Shown here: positions 47,756 through 57,888 of the stretch, piece by piece | Layout: every line of letters begins with the position of its first letter | How positions within the stretch are numbered: position 1 is the first letter of the stretch | Assembly (NCBI GenBank): GCA_945865645.1 | Contig: CAMBEI010000001.1 | Location: 1-64,000 of the forward strand | Origin: Chitinophaga pinensis | GTDB lineage: Bacteria; Bacteroidota; Bacteroidia; Chitinophagales; Chitinophagaceae | Direction: 5' to 3' | DNA: 64,000 nt | Translations under genes and position numbers: made by a program | Notes under the pieces: generated by a model | The model's database searches: none | What the model saw: only the letters and a program-made list of their open reading frames with translations | Told to the model about the DNA's origin: nothing

Positions 47756-48454
47756 TTAAAAAATAGCTTCCAACTCTTTTAAATGGGTAACGGTATAAGT
47801 TGGTAATATATCAGGTACTGCATTAATATAGTTTACAAAAACTGTATCCATACCAGCGTTCATTGCGCCTTGTATATCGGCATCTAGATTATCCCCTATC
47901 ATAATACTTTTGGCTAAGGTTGCTTTTGCTCTTGCAATCGCAAAATCAAAAATTTCTTTTTTAGGTTTTAAGCTATTGCTTCCTTCAGAAGTTATTACAT
48001 GTGTAAAATATCCACTTAGATTACTGTTTTTTAATTTACTCCACTGTGTTTTTTCAAAACCATTAGTAATTAAATGTAAGTCATAATTTTTTTCTTTTAA
48101 ATAATTTAAAATTTCAATGGTATATGGAAAAAGTATTTTTTTTGTTGGTAATATATTTAAAAATTGACTACTCATATCTTTTGCAAGCGGTTCATCTGCA
48201 ATTTTAAAATCTAGCATGGTACGCCACATACGCTTCCATTTCAAATCCTCTGAGTTTATCAGTCCTTTGTGATATTGGTTCCATAGTATTTCGTTGTGAA
48301 ATAGATATTTTGGGTAAAAATCTTCAAAACTTATGTTAATCCTGCTGTTTAGGTTAAAAATGCTATATAATTCTATTAATGTTTCTTTTGCATTGGCATC
48401 AAAGTCCCATAGGGTATGATCGAGGTCGAAAAAAAGATTTTTGTAATGATTCAT
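47756..48454 (-). CDS. YjjG family noncanonical pyrimidine nucleotidase (HAD superfamily)
   Basis: 232 aa; NLFFDLDHTLWDFDANAKETL, LITNGFEKTQWSKL, MIGDNLDADIQGAMNAGMDTVFVN. Confidence 0.93.
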   Translation of the reverse strand: MNHYKNLFFDLDHTLWDFDANAKETLIELYSIFNLNSRINISFEDFYPKYLFHNEILWNQYHKGLINSEDLKWKRMWRTMLDFKIADEPLAKDMSSQFLNILPTKKILFPYTIEILNYLKEKNYDLHLITNGFEKTQWSKLKNSNLSGYFTHVITSEGSNSLKPKKEIFDFAIARAKATLAKSIMIGDNLDADIQGAMNAGMDTVFVNYINAVPDILPTYTVTHLKELEAIF

Positions 48455-48533
48455 TATATTATTGATACAAAATTATAAAAAACAGATACTAAATTTACTT
48501 ATTATTGCAAGATAACGATTTAACGAAATAATT

Positions 48534-49241
48534 ATGAACATCATAATAACAGGTGCATCAAAAGGTTTAGGAAAAGCCATTGCAGAAATATTTGCAGATG
48601 ATAATCAAGGCCATACTTTTTTTCTTTGTGCCCGTAATAAAGAAGTGTTGGAAATAACAGGCAAGGAATTACAACATCGTTTTCCTAGAATAAACATGTA
48701 TACAAAAGTATGTGATGTGTCGGATAAGGAATCGATGCAAGAATTTGTATCATGGATATTTGGACTCACAAACAAAATTGATATTCTTGTAAATAATGCA
48801 GGTATATTTTTACCGGGCAGTGTTCACAATGAACAAGATGGGGTATTAGAAAAAATGATGGATGTATATCTTTATGGCACGTATCATTTAACCAGATTAT
48901 TGCTACCCAAAATGATGCAAGTTAAAAGCGGACATATTTTTAATATTTGTTCCATTGCAGCATTACAAGCTTATAATAATGGTGGGACATATAGTATTAG
49001 CGAATTTGCTAAGTACGGCTTTAGTAAAAATTTGCGTGAAGAAATGAAACCATACGGCATCAAGGTTACGCATATATTGCCAGGAGCGGCTTATACTGAT
49101 AGTTGGAGTGGCAGTGGAATTGATCCTAAACGCATAATGGAAGCGGCTGATATTGCTAAAATGATTTACGCTGCTGCACATTTGTCGCCGCAGGCTTGTG
49201 TAGAAGAAATTATTATGCGGCCGCAATTGGGGGATATTTAA
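48534..49241 (+). CDS. SDR family oxidoreductase
   Basis: 235 aa; IITGASKGLGKAIAEIF, ILVNNAGIFLPG; catalytic YSISEFAK. Confidence 0.94.
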   Translation: MNIIITGASKGLGKAIAEIFADDNQGHTFFLCARNKEVLEITGKELQHRFPRINMYTKVCDVSDKESMQEFVSWIFGLTNKIDILVNNAGIFLPGSVHNEQDGVLEKMMDVYLYGTYHLTRLLLPKMMQVKSGHIFNICSIAALQAYNNGGTYSISEFAKYGFSKNLREEMKPYGIKVTHILPGAAYTDSWSGSGIDPKRIMEAADIAKMIYAAAHLSPQACVEEIIMRPQLGDI

Positions 49242-49352
49242 ATAGTTATTATAAACTAGACTATTAGTTGTTTTCTTCTGATTATTTTTGCCAGTAAAAA
49301 ACTAAGTATCTAAGTCAATACTAACTTCTTTCAAAGTAGAATGAGACTTGAA

Positions 49353-50060
49353 TTAATCAAAACTAAATTTATAGCCCACACCTCTTACAGCATGAAAGTA
49401 GACAGGGTCTCGACTATCTGCTTCAAAATATTTACGAAAGGTTAGAATAAAATTATCAATAGTTCGTGTAGTTGGATATACGTTGTAACCCCAAACGGCT
49501 TGTAATATCTTTTCACGAGTAACCACTTCATTTTTATTTTCAATTAAAAGCTTCATTAACATTAGTTCTTTTTTTGTAAGAGAAATTTTTTCTCCAGTTT
49601 TTGTATATGCTTCTGATGCTTTGAAATCAATTTTATTTTTTCCAAACTCATATATTTCTGGTATTGGCTGTTTAGCACTAAGTCGTTCACTCTTTTTAAT
49701 TAGGTTATTTACTCTAATTAGTAATTCTTCTAGATTAAAAGGCTTTGTAAGATAATCGTCGGCCCCCTTTTTTAACCCTAAAACCCTATCGGCGCTACTA
49801 TTTCTTGCACTGAGCATAAGAATAGGAATCTCCTGGTTGCTTAGTCGTATGGTTTCGCAAACGGTAATACCATCCACTTCGGGCAGCATTATATCTAGTA
49901 TAATTAAATTAAAATATTCTTTTTGTACAAGTCCTAAAGCTTTGGCCCCATCAAATGCCCCAGTAATTTCATACCCTTCCATTTCTAGATTTAATTTTAG
50001 GGCTTCATGTAAATTTTCTTCATCTTCAACTAGTAAGATGGTAAATTTTTTATCTGACAT
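49353..50060 (-). CDS. Response regulator transcription factor (OmpR family)
   Basis: 235 aa; LVEDEENLHEAL, IILDIMLPEVDGI, KGADDYLTKPF, winged-helix C-terminus. Confidence 0.96.
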   Translation of the reverse strand: MSDKKFTILLVEDEENLHEALKLNLEMEGYEITGAFDGAKALGLVQKEYFNLIILDIMLPEVDGITVCETIRLSNQEIPILMLSARNSSADRVLGLKKGADDYLTKPFNLEELLIRVNNLIKKSERLSAKQPIPEIYEFGKNKIDFKASEAYTKTGEKISLTKKELMLMKLLIENKNEVVTREKILQAVWGYNVYPTTRTIDNFILTFRKYFEADSRDPVYFHAVRGVGYKFSFD

Positions 50061-50077
50061 ACTTAAAGCGTATTTTT

Positions 50078-51055
50078 TTATATTGAGGAATTTAGTGTAA
50101 CTGTAAAAATAGCACCTGTTGGGTTATTATTAGTCACAGTAATGTTTGCATTGTGTTGCTTTGCAATATTTTTACACAAATATAGTCCCAGCCCTGTTCC
50201 TTTTGACACTTTGGTAGCTGAATTCCCCACCCGGTAAAATTTATTAAATATTTTATTTTTTTCTTCGTCTGCAATTCCTATTCCCACGTCTTTAACTAAA
50301 AAAATAATTTTATTATTATTTTCTGATAATAAAATAGAAATTAGCGAATTTCTTGAGCTATATTTTATGGCATTATTGATTAGGTTGTTTATTAGTATTT
50401 GTAATAATAACCTATCCCCATTAATAAAAATATCGGGTGCTATCGCGGATTCAATTATTTGTTGTGGGTAGCGTACAATAAAATTCTGCAAACATTTATT
50501 AACTAATTCGCTAATATTTGATTCTTCATAGGTAAATGGATATCCACCAGCTTCAATTTGAGAAGAGAGGAGCATGTTATTACAAAGGGCATCTAGCCGA
50601 TTAGCTTCTTCTAAAGTAGTTTGTAAAAGTCGTTGTTGTTGTTGCTCATCTAATTTTCTTTTTTGCATGGTTTCCAAATTTAGTTTGGCAACCGAAATAG
50701 GGGTTTTTAACTCATGGGTTATGGCAATCATAAAATTTTGCTGTTGTTCACTTATTTTCAACTCTCGCCTTACTACCCTAAATACAAAAACTGCGCCAGT
50801 TATAATCAACAGAAAAAAGGTAATACCTTCGCCCAGGTATTGTGTCTTTTTTCTTTTTTCTAACGAATTAATTTTATTTAATGTTACAAAATTTTTTTTA
50901 TCTGTTTGATTTAATTGCGCCCTCTCATACTTTGCCATTAATGTATTTTGCCGGTTAAGAGCAATAAACCACCATATTAATGCAGCTAAAATATAAGTCA
51001 ATAAAAAACAATACAGTACAAATATTTTCTGATTTTTTTTTGATTTAGATGGCAT
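50078..51055 (-). CDS. Sensor histidine kinase
   Basis: 325 aa; two TMs, AITHELKTPISVAKLNLE, LINNAIKYS, DVGIGIADEEKNKIFNKFYR, GTGLGLYLCKNI. Confidence 0.96.
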   Translation of the reverse strand: MPSKSKKNQKIFVLYCFLLTYILAALIWWFIALNRQNTLMAKYERAQLNQTDKKNFVTLNKINSLEKRKKTQYLGEGITFFLLIITGAVFVFRVVRRELKISEQQQNFMIAITHELKTPISVAKLNLETMQKRKLDEQQQQRLLQTTLEEANRLDALCNNMLLSSQIEAGGYPFTYEESNISELVNKCLQNFIVRYPQQIIESAIAPDIFINGDRLLLQILINNLINNAIKYSSRNSLISILLSENNNKIIFLVKDVGIGIADEEKNKIFNKFYRVGNSATKVSKGTGLGLYLCKNIAKQHNANITVTNNNPTGAIFTVTLNSSI

Positions 51056-51117
51056 AGTAAAAATTAAGAAAAGATATTAAATAAGCGGGTAGTAACCGAC
51101 TGCACACTAAAATTATA

Positions 51118-51996
51118 TTAGTTTCGCTTATCCAAACCCCAGCTCAGCTTGTTACGCAACGTTTGTAGAAAATTATTTTCATTTAATCGGATTAGATTGA
51201 TGTCAAAACTTTCTTTTCTTATCGCTAACTGAATTTCTTTGTTTACTAATTCACGCCGACTGTCTAGCGAACATAAAAAACCATCTGTTCTTCCTTCTAC
51301 TTCAAAAGAAATAATATTATTATCAGGCACAACAATTGGACGAATATTGAGATTATGTGGCGACACCGGCGTGATCACAAAGCTGCCGCTATCTGGAAAT
51401 ACAACCGGTCCGTTGCAACTCAATGAGTAACCTGTTGAACCGGTTGGTGTAGAAACAATTAGCCCATCGGCCCAATAAGTGTTTAAAAATTCACCGTTCA
51501 AATATGTATGAATTTTTATCATAGGTGATGAATCTTTTTTGTGTAGGGTAAATTCATTTAAGGCATAGGGCGCATCACTAAATAAAGGCATGTTAGCATC
51601 CAAATGTATCAGCGTTCTTTTATCTAATACATAAGTTCTATTGACGAGTGCCTGTATCGCCACGCTTAAATCTTCTTTTCCAATATTTGCTAAAAACCCG
51701 AGCCGTCCATAATTTATTCCAACCACTGGGATGCCGCTATCCTTTACTAAGGTCACGGTATCTAATAAGGTTCCATCGCCACCAAGACTAATTACAAAAT
51801 CTATACTTTTATCTAGATCTTCGGATGAATTAAATGTGGAATATTTTGCATTGGTATTAATTGCTGAATAAAATTGGTTAAAAAAATTTTGATAAAACAC
51901 GAGTTCTACACCACTTAATGCAAGTTTATCTATTAATTGAATAATATCTTGTTGCTGATTGTTTTCATTTCCTCTGCTATAGATTGCTATTTTCAT
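51118..51996 (-). CDS. nadK: NAD kinase
   Basis: 292 aa; VISLGGDGTLLDTV, GINYGRLGFLANI, DGLIVSTPTGSTGYSLSCNGPVV. Confidence 0.96.
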   Translation of the reverse strand: MKIAIYSRGNENNQQQDIIQLIDKLALSGVELVFYQNFFNQFYSAINTNAKYSTFNSSEDLDKSIDFVISLGGDGTLLDTVTLVKDSGIPVVGINYGRLGFLANIGKEDLSVAIQALVNRTYVLDKRTLIHLDANMPLFSDAPYALNEFTLHKKDSSPMIKIHTYLNGEFLNTYWADGLIVSTPTGSTGYSLSCNGPVVFPDSGSFVITPVSPHNLNIRPIVVPDNNIISFEVEGRTDGFLCSLDSRRELVNKEIQLAIRKESFDINLIRLNENNFLQTLRNKLSWGLDKRN

Positions 51997-52056
51997 GCTT
52001 CGCTATTTTTACCTTAAGACGAAAAATTATTATTTTTAATTTTATTAAAAACCAGA

Positions 52057-53496
52057 TTAATTGTGCAAAAATAAACCGTTTTCTTTTAGTTGATTAAAAC
52101 TGTATTCTAAACGTAGGTTTATATCGTACAAGGTAAGAATATCTATGCCAAAACCGCCTGAATATAAAATTCGATTATTTAGATACGCATCGTTATTTTT
52201 TTTATTATAGACATATCCTATATCAGCATACGTTTTTGCAAAAATAGTAAAAGGTATTTTTGTGAATATCTTTGGAAATAACGTGAAAGGAATGTTAAAA
52301 GAAATTATTTTTTTCTTAATATTCGATTTAATTAAGATTGTTGCTAGCCCATCAATCACATAGTATTCTAAACCACGTAAATAATTTTCGTCATAACCTA
52401 ATCCTTGTTGGTTTATATAGGCTTGGTTAAAAGGAAGTTTTATTTTACCGTTAAAGCGTACGCCGCTGTACCAACCTTTACCCCAATTACTATATTTATT
52501 TACACTAGCGTCTAACTGTAGCATATTAATGCCACTTTTAAATTTTAATCCTCTTTTTTGAATTGATATAAAAACTGCTTTACCTGTTAAAGGGTATGAG
52601 CTATTATTTACATGTGTATATTGAAATATATAATTAAAATCTAAAATATTTATTTTAGTAACTGGTTCGTTAAAATATAGTGGATTATATTTTAACGAAA
52701 TTATTAAATCATCAATTTTTTGATGCATGTAACTTACTGTAAAAATATGTTTTGTAAATAAACCTTTTCTAATTGTAAAACCTATGTTGGCAAATAGGGT
52801 ATTTCTGCTAAAATTAGGGGGTTTATAAAAAAGTGGTTTATTGGCCGAGTCGGTCTTGTATATGATTTCTCTATTTTGAAAATAACCTGCACCAATTATA
52901 AATCCATTATTTAATGAACTGTTACGGTATGGGTTGCTATACAAAAAAGAGATATTTCTTGTATATCCGTTTATTAAGTAGATACGCAGCTGATCTCTTT
53001 GCCCTCTTAAGTTGTAATGAACAAACCGTAGTCCATAATTTACCCGATCAAAATTTGCATGATTTGTTTTATACCAGTCATTAAAATTTCGACCAACTAG
53101 TTGAAACTGCGGTACAGGATAAAAATACCAACGTTCTGTTACCTGTACATTAACGCTAATATTGTTACTATCAATTATAAAATAATAAAGTGTAACATCA
53201 TTAAACAGCGTGGTGTTATAAATTTGTATTCTCGCCTGTTCTAGCTCTTTTTGCACTTCATTAATTAAAATGGAGTCGCCTTGTTTAAATTGTATTTCAC
53301 GATAAACAAGGATATTTTTAGTTTTTTTTGTACCAGCAATAACAATATTTTTTATACAAACTTTAGCCACAAGACTGCTAAAAAGTGATGAGTTATTAAT
53401 TAAACTGTCATTATTTTTTTTAAGTACTTGTGTATAAGATAATAGGGAACATAAAAGAATTATACAAAAGCAAATTATTTTCTTACAATTATTCAT
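52057..53496 (-). CDS. BamA/TamA-like outer membrane protein with one POTRA-like repeat
   Basis: 479 aa; signal peptide, IKNIVIAGTKKTKNILVYREIQFKQGDSI...ARIQIYNTTLFNDVTLYY POTRA-like, barrel C-terminus. Confidence 0.82.
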   Translation of the reverse strand: MNNCKKIICFCIILLCSLLSYTQVLKKNNDSLINNSSLFSSLVAKVCIKNIVIAGTKKTKNILVYREIQFKQGDSILINEVQKELEQARIQIYNTTLFNDVTLYYFIIDSNNISVNVQVTERWYFYPVPQFQLVGRNFNDWYKTNHANFDRVNYGLRFVHYNLRGQRDQLRIYLINGYTRNISFLYSNPYRNSSLNNGFIIGAGYFQNREIIYKTDSANKPLFYKPPNFSRNTLFANIGFTIRKGLFTKHIFTVSYMHQKIDDLIISLKYNPLYFNEPVTKINILDFNYIFQYTHVNNSSYPLTGKAVFISIQKRGLKFKSGINMLQLDASVNKYSNWGKGWYSGVRFNGKIKLPFNQAYINQQGLGYDENYLRGLEYYVIDGLATILIKSNIKKKIISFNIPFTLFPKIFTKIPFTIFAKTYADIGYVYNKKNNDAYLNNRILYSGGFGIDILTLYDINLRLEYSFNQLKENGLFLHN

Positions 53497-53554
53497 TACT
53501 AAAACAGCTTGTTTTACAAACAGAAATTTAATAAAAGGAGGGTAAAACTAGTAT

Positions 53555-54217
53555 TTAAATATGTAAATAGTTCATAAGGTGACGATAATTTTTGTGAATG
53601 TCATTTTCAAAATTTTCGTTTCCAAAATAGTGAATTACATCAAATTCATACCTTTCAAATGTTGCTACAATAGTTGAAATTTCTTTTTTATTTATATGTA
53701 GTGTAACCGTAAGCATTCCTGTTTCGCTATGTATAGTAATATTTAAATGAAGTATGGTCGCATCATTACTTTCAATGATTCGACTTATTTCGGAAATAGC
53801 GAATTGATTACGTTCCATTTCCAGTACTATAATACCACCTATTTCGTTGGCGCCTGCAAAATTACCAATAGCTTTTAATAGATCATTAGTAGTAATAACA
53901 CCCAACAGTACGTTTTCGTCATTTACAACAGGAACTACTGTACTATCAAATTGATTACTGCTGTCAACGGCTTTTAAAAAATGTTCATTATCATGAACAG
54001 CTGCTTGAATAAAAAATTCTTCCATGAGCTCAATGGGCATTTTAGTGTCTTTCAAATCTAGCAAATCATCTTCGCTAATTAACCCTAAAAATTTTCCACC
54101 TTCAACAACGGGCAAGTGAGTTACCTTAAAATCGTTGATAAGTTGCAATGCTTTACTTGCCGAATCTTTTAGCTGAAGCCTAGGAATATTGTTATTAATG
54201 AGTTCGATGGTAAGCAT
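53555..54217 (-). CDS. CBS domain-containing protein
   Basis: 220 aa; KVTHLPVVEGGKFLGLISEDDLLDL, VVPVVNDENVLLGVITTNDLLKAI. Confidence 0.93.
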   Translation of the reverse strand: MLTIELINNNIPRLQLKDSASKALQLINDFKVTHLPVVEGGKFLGLISEDDLLDLKDTKMPIELMEEFFIQAAVHDNEHFLKAVDSSNQFDSTVVPVVNDENVLLGVITTNDLLKAIGNFAGANEIGGIIVLEMERNQFAISEISRIIESNDATILHLNITIHSETGMLTVTLHINKKEISTIVATFERYEFDVIHYFGNENFENDIHKNYRHLMNYLHI

Positions 54218-54362
54218 GTAAATGGTTTAGGTTAGTAAGTGCTATAATCATAACGTAAAATGTATATTTTAAAGTATATCGGGTCATTTATTTTAATTTA
54301 TACTTTGTAAAAGATACTAGTTTATTTAACATTACACCAATAAGTATGTACAATATGCAATA

Positions 54363-55142
54363 TTATTGAACTATTGCAGCAGGGGCTTTTAATTTTGTTA
54401 AAAACACATCAAGTATTTTATTAAACTCTTCTGGAACCTCCATCATAGGAGCATGCCCGCATTTATCAATAAAATGTAATTCACTATTTAGGATAAGGCG
54501 GTTAAATTCTTGAGCCACATGCTGTGGTGTAATTGTGTCATTATTACCCCAAATTAAACAAGTTGGTTTTTGTATCTGATTAAGTTCTTCTCCCAAATTA
54601 TTGCGTATAGCACTTTTTGCAAGAGCAATTATTTTTATTACTTTAATTCGGTTATTAGTTATTTCAAACACTTCATTTACCAATTCATCGGTAGCTAAGG
54701 AGGGGTCATAAAATGTAAGTCCTGTTTTAGTTCGTATGTATTCCTTATCGCCACGTTTGGGATAACTATCTCCCATGCCGTTTTCAAATAAGCCCGAACT
54801 TCCGGTTAAAATTAATGACTTAATGTGCTCGGGATGTTTTAAAGTGTGCACAAGGGCCACATGACCACCTAAAGAATTACCCAGCAAATGAATATTATTG
54901 TAATGGCGGTGCTGAATAAAACGATAGACAAACTTTTGCAAGCCACTTACAGAAGTATGTAATAAATCAAGTTCTAATAAGGGCAAAAGCGGAACAATAA
55001 CTTTATTTGTTTTACAAAAATGTTCAATAAGAAATTGGAAATTACTTAAAGCACCAAATAAGCCATGCAGTAATAATAAGGGTTCACCTTCGCCTTCTTC
55101 AATAAATTTGAATTTTCCGTCTTGTTTTATTTCGTAATCCAT
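54363..55142 (-). CDS. Alpha/beta hydrolase
   Basis: LLLLHGLFGALSNF, HLLGNSLGGHVAL, DKCGHAPMMEVPEEFN; ATG 55142 preferred. Confidence 0.94.
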   Translation of the reverse strand: MDYEIKQDGKFKFIEEGEGEPLLLLHGLFGALSNFQFLIEHFCKTNKVIVPLLPLLELDLLHTSVSGLQKFVYRFIQHRHYNNIHLLGNSLGGHVALVHTLKHPEHIKSLILTGSSGLFENGMGDSYPKRGDKEYIRTKTGLTFYDPSLATDELVNEVFEITNNRIKVIKIIALAKSAIRNNLGEELNQIQKPTCLIWGNNDTITPQHVAQEFNRLILNSELHFIDKCGHAPMMEVPEEFNKILDVFLTKLKAPAAIVQ

Positions 55143-55243
55143 CAGTAAATAAAAGTTATTCAATAGAACTAACTTCTTTAATCATAAAGTTAGTAAATGA
55201 GTGATTAGGCCTAAAATTACGTTAAATAAAATAAGGATTTAAA

Positions 55244-55783
55244 TTAATGCTGAAATTTATTTGATAGTGAATAAAAAAAAATGCTTAGCTCGCTAAACAT
55301 ATCTTTAAATAAAGGGATAAACTTACCCAAATTATCCATCACTTTTTGCCCCAAAGGCTGTATAAAATTATAAGTTTGTGATGTTTTAATAACCTCGGGT
55401 TGCAATAATTGTAGTTTTTCGGTGTAAAAAATAAAAACACTTAAAATAACCAGGTATAGTAAAATATATAAAAGTATGCCCCCAGCTCGGTTAAGCCATC
55501 CCAGTAAAACAATCTGAATGGCTTTTTCGATTATTTTACCACCCATATTTACAAGTAATATCACTATAAAAAAAACAACTATATATGCTAAAAATGGCAA
55601 CCATTTAGTCGAAATATTTAAACTGCCTTTTAAGTATTCTGCAAATACCGATGAGAGCTTTAATGCTGCGGCCATCCCAATAATAAATGCAATTATGGAA
55701 AAAATAGCAACAATTAATCCCCTTTTATAACCTTTAAAAATGGCTATTAAAATAGCAGCTAAAAAAATTAAATCAATCAGCAT
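55244..55783 (-). CDS. CvpA family protein
   Basis: 179 aa; LIDLIFLAAILIAIFKGYKRGLIVAIFSIIAFIIG, LGWLNRAGGILLYIL. Confidence 0.92.
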   Translation of the reverse strand: MLIDLIFLAAILIAIFKGYKRGLIVAIFSIIAFIIGMAAALKLSSVFAEYLKGSLNISTKWLPFLAYIVVFFIVILLVNMGGKIIEKAIQIVLLGWLNRAGGILLYILLYLVILSVFIFYTEKLQLLQPEVIKTSQTYNFIQPLGQKVMDNLGKFIPLFKDMFSELSIFFYSLSNKFQH

Positions 55784-55831
55784 AACCTTGCATTATATTC
55801 TTTAAAATGGATAAACAGGTATAGTTTTTAA

Positions 55832-56284
55832 TTAAACGGTGAGTAAATTTTTAACTAGTAAGTTAACTACTTTGCTATCAGCTTTTCCGGCTAATTGTTT
55901 GCTAGCGATGCCCATTATCTTGCCTATATCAGCTGGTGACGAAGTTCCATTTTCGGCAATTATTTTTTTAATAATTTCTTTCAGCTCTGCCTCATCTAAT
56001 TGTTTTGGGAGAAATTTTTCTATTACAGCCATCTCCTCTTTTTCTTTAATAGCTAAATCTTCGCGTCCTTGTTTTTCAAAAATTTCTAATGAATCTCTGC
56101 GTTGCTTCATCATTTTTTGTAAAAACTTTTGTTCTGTTGCTTTATCTATTTGTCCAGCTGCACCTGGTTCTGTTTTTGCTCTAATAATTTCTGCCTTGAT
56201 TGAACGTAACGCGCGCAAAACTGACTCATTCCTAGCTTTCATAGCCTCTTTCATTTCGGTCATTATTTGTTCTTCTAATTGCAT
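55832..56284 (-). CDS. GatB/YqeY domain-containing protein
   Basis: 150 aa; MTEMKEAMKARNESVLRALRSIKAEI, KFLPKQLDEAELKEIIKKI, IGKIMGIASKQLAGKADSKVVNLLVKNLL. Confidence 0.95.
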   Translation of the reverse strand: MQLEEQIMTEMKEAMKARNESVLRALRSIKAEIIRAKTEPGAAGQIDKATEQKFLQKMMKQRRDSLEIFEKQGREDLAIKEKEEMAVIEKFLPKQLDEAELKEIIKKIIAENGTSSPADIGKIMGIASKQLAGKADSKVVNLLVKNLLTV

Positions 56285-56321
56285 ATTGTAAAATTTAGTT
56301 TTTTGGAGTATTTCTTTATTA

Positions 56322-56669
56322 TTACAACTTTTGTTCTTTTAATTGTATTGCTCTCCATTTTTCAAAAAATTCTTTAGCAAATTTTTTCATATCATCACAT
56401 AGCTCCTGCTGCTGTGTAGCTTTTTTAAAACTATCGGCCATACCCATCAACATTTGATAATAGAAGTCGCTCATTTCATCTACCATCATATCCTTGGTCC
56501 ATAGGTCAATACGCAGTGCCGTTTTATCAGATGCATCCCAAAAGGCAATACTCATAGCTTTGGCTTTTTGCACCATATTAGCAGTACTGTCGCTGGCTAC
56601 CCAGTTTATCTGCTCTGGTATTTTTTTAGGGTCAAGAAGTACATCTATTTTTATTGTTGACTGATTCAT
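56322..56669 (-). CDS. gldC: Gliding motility protein GldC
   Basis: 115 aa; IKIDVLLDPKKIPEQINWVASDS, AMSIAFWDASDKTALRIDLWTKDMMVDEMSDFYYQMLMGMADSFKKAT. Confidence 0.85.
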   Translation of the reverse strand: MNQSTIKIDVLLDPKKIPEQINWVASDSTANMVQKAKAMSIAFWDASDKTALRIDLWTKDMMVDEMSDFYYQMLMGMADSFKKATQQQELCDDMKKFAKEFFEKWRAIQLKEQKL

Positions 56670-56728
56670 AATTTATTCAATGGGTTATTGCTATGTTTAT
56701 TTTTTATTTACTGCAAAATTAACTTAAT

Positions 56729-57847
56729 TTAATTATGGAATGCTTTTAGAATAGATTTCATAAAGAACTCGGCCGATTTATCCTTCTGGTATTGATTTAA
56801 AATGGCATAGCCAGTTATAACGAGCTTTCTGGCTTTTTTTTCATCTTTAAAAATTAGCATCATATTTTCGGCAATATCTTTAAAGTCATTGGGTATAGTA
56901 TATAAGGCTGCTTCGCCTAAAATAATAGGGAGTGCACCAGTATCTGCAGCTATTACAGGAACGCCACATTGTATGGCCTGCAATGGGGATATCGAAAAAT
57001 CGGAATATAAAACAGGATGCACTAGCGCATAGGCTGCACCAGTAATTTTAGCTAAATTCAATATTGATAAATCTTCAAGCAGCTTTACTTCCATTTTGTA
57101 GGTATAATTCTTTAATTCTTTTTTAAATGATTCATTAGCTTTGCCTGCAATTAGCATCATCATGTTACTTTTTTGTCTTTTTTTAAAAAAAGAAAAAGCT
57201 TTTAATAAATTAATAATATTGCTACCCTGATTAATATCTCCACTGAATAAAAAATAAGATTTACTCTCTGCATATTTTTCTTTGATGTACTCTTTTTCTT
57301 CCCATTCTATTGGTTTAAATAGCTCGTTAATACTAGGATTAATAACAGTAATATCAATTGCGTTTATTTTGTAATGGTCTGCAATTATTAATTTAGAATA
57401 TTCCGATACAGTTACAACATTTTTTGCTTTTACTAAAAAAGCTGGAGTAAATCTTTTATAAAATCGGACTTGTGATTTTTTTATAAGTTCGGGCTGTTGT
57501 ATAAAACGAAGATCACTTACCATTAAAAGTTGTGGTATTTTAGTTCGCAAAGAACAGGTCCCATCCATACTTATAAAAACATCTGCTTTGTGTTTTCTAA
57601 GTAAAGTTGGTATTTTATAATTAAGCCAATATCGTAAACCTAAGCTGTTATTAGTTTTAGGGCCAGCAACCATGGGCAGCACATTTTTATTAAATTTTAA
57701 TTTTTCATCATATGGGCCATCAAAAAAGTATACAAATTGATGCTGGGGAAATTTGTTAGTTAGCCCATCAAGTATTTCAAACATAAAAGTTGAATAACCT
57801 TCTGGCTGTTCTTCTTTTTTTAATCTGGTATTAACAGCAATAATCAT
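56729..57847 (-). CDS. Glycosyltransferase family 4 protein
   Basis: 372 aa; VTVSEYSKLIIADHY, ALVHPVLYSDFSISPLQAIQCGVPVIAADTGALPIILGEAALY. Confidence 0.92.
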   Translation of the reverse strand: MIIAVNTRLKKEEQPEGYSTFMFEILDGLTNKFPQHQFVYFFDGPYDEKLKFNKNVLPMVAGPKTNNSLGLRYWLNYKIPTLLRKHKADVFISMDGTCSLRTKIPQLLMVSDLRFIQQPELIKKSQVRFYKRFTPAFLVKAKNVVTVSEYSKLIIADHYKINAIDITVINPSINELFKPIEWEEKEYIKEKYAESKSYFLFSGDINQGSNIINLLKAFSFFKKRQKSNMMMLIAGKANESFKKELKNYTYKMEVKLLEDLSILNLAKITGAAYALVHPVLYSDFSISPLQAIQCGVPVIAADTGALPIILGEAALYTIPNDFKDIAENMMLIFKDEKKARKLVITGYAILNQYQKDKSAEFFMKSILKAFHN

Positions 57848-57888
57848 GTAAATAAAATAAGCAACAATTAAGTGTAAATGGAATTAAT

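Noticed and set aside
55839-56291. 150-aa plus-strand ORF exactly opposite the GatB/YqeY gene
   Set aside because: Antisense shadow of a well-recognised conserved gene; composition is Ser/Ile-rich with no family motif
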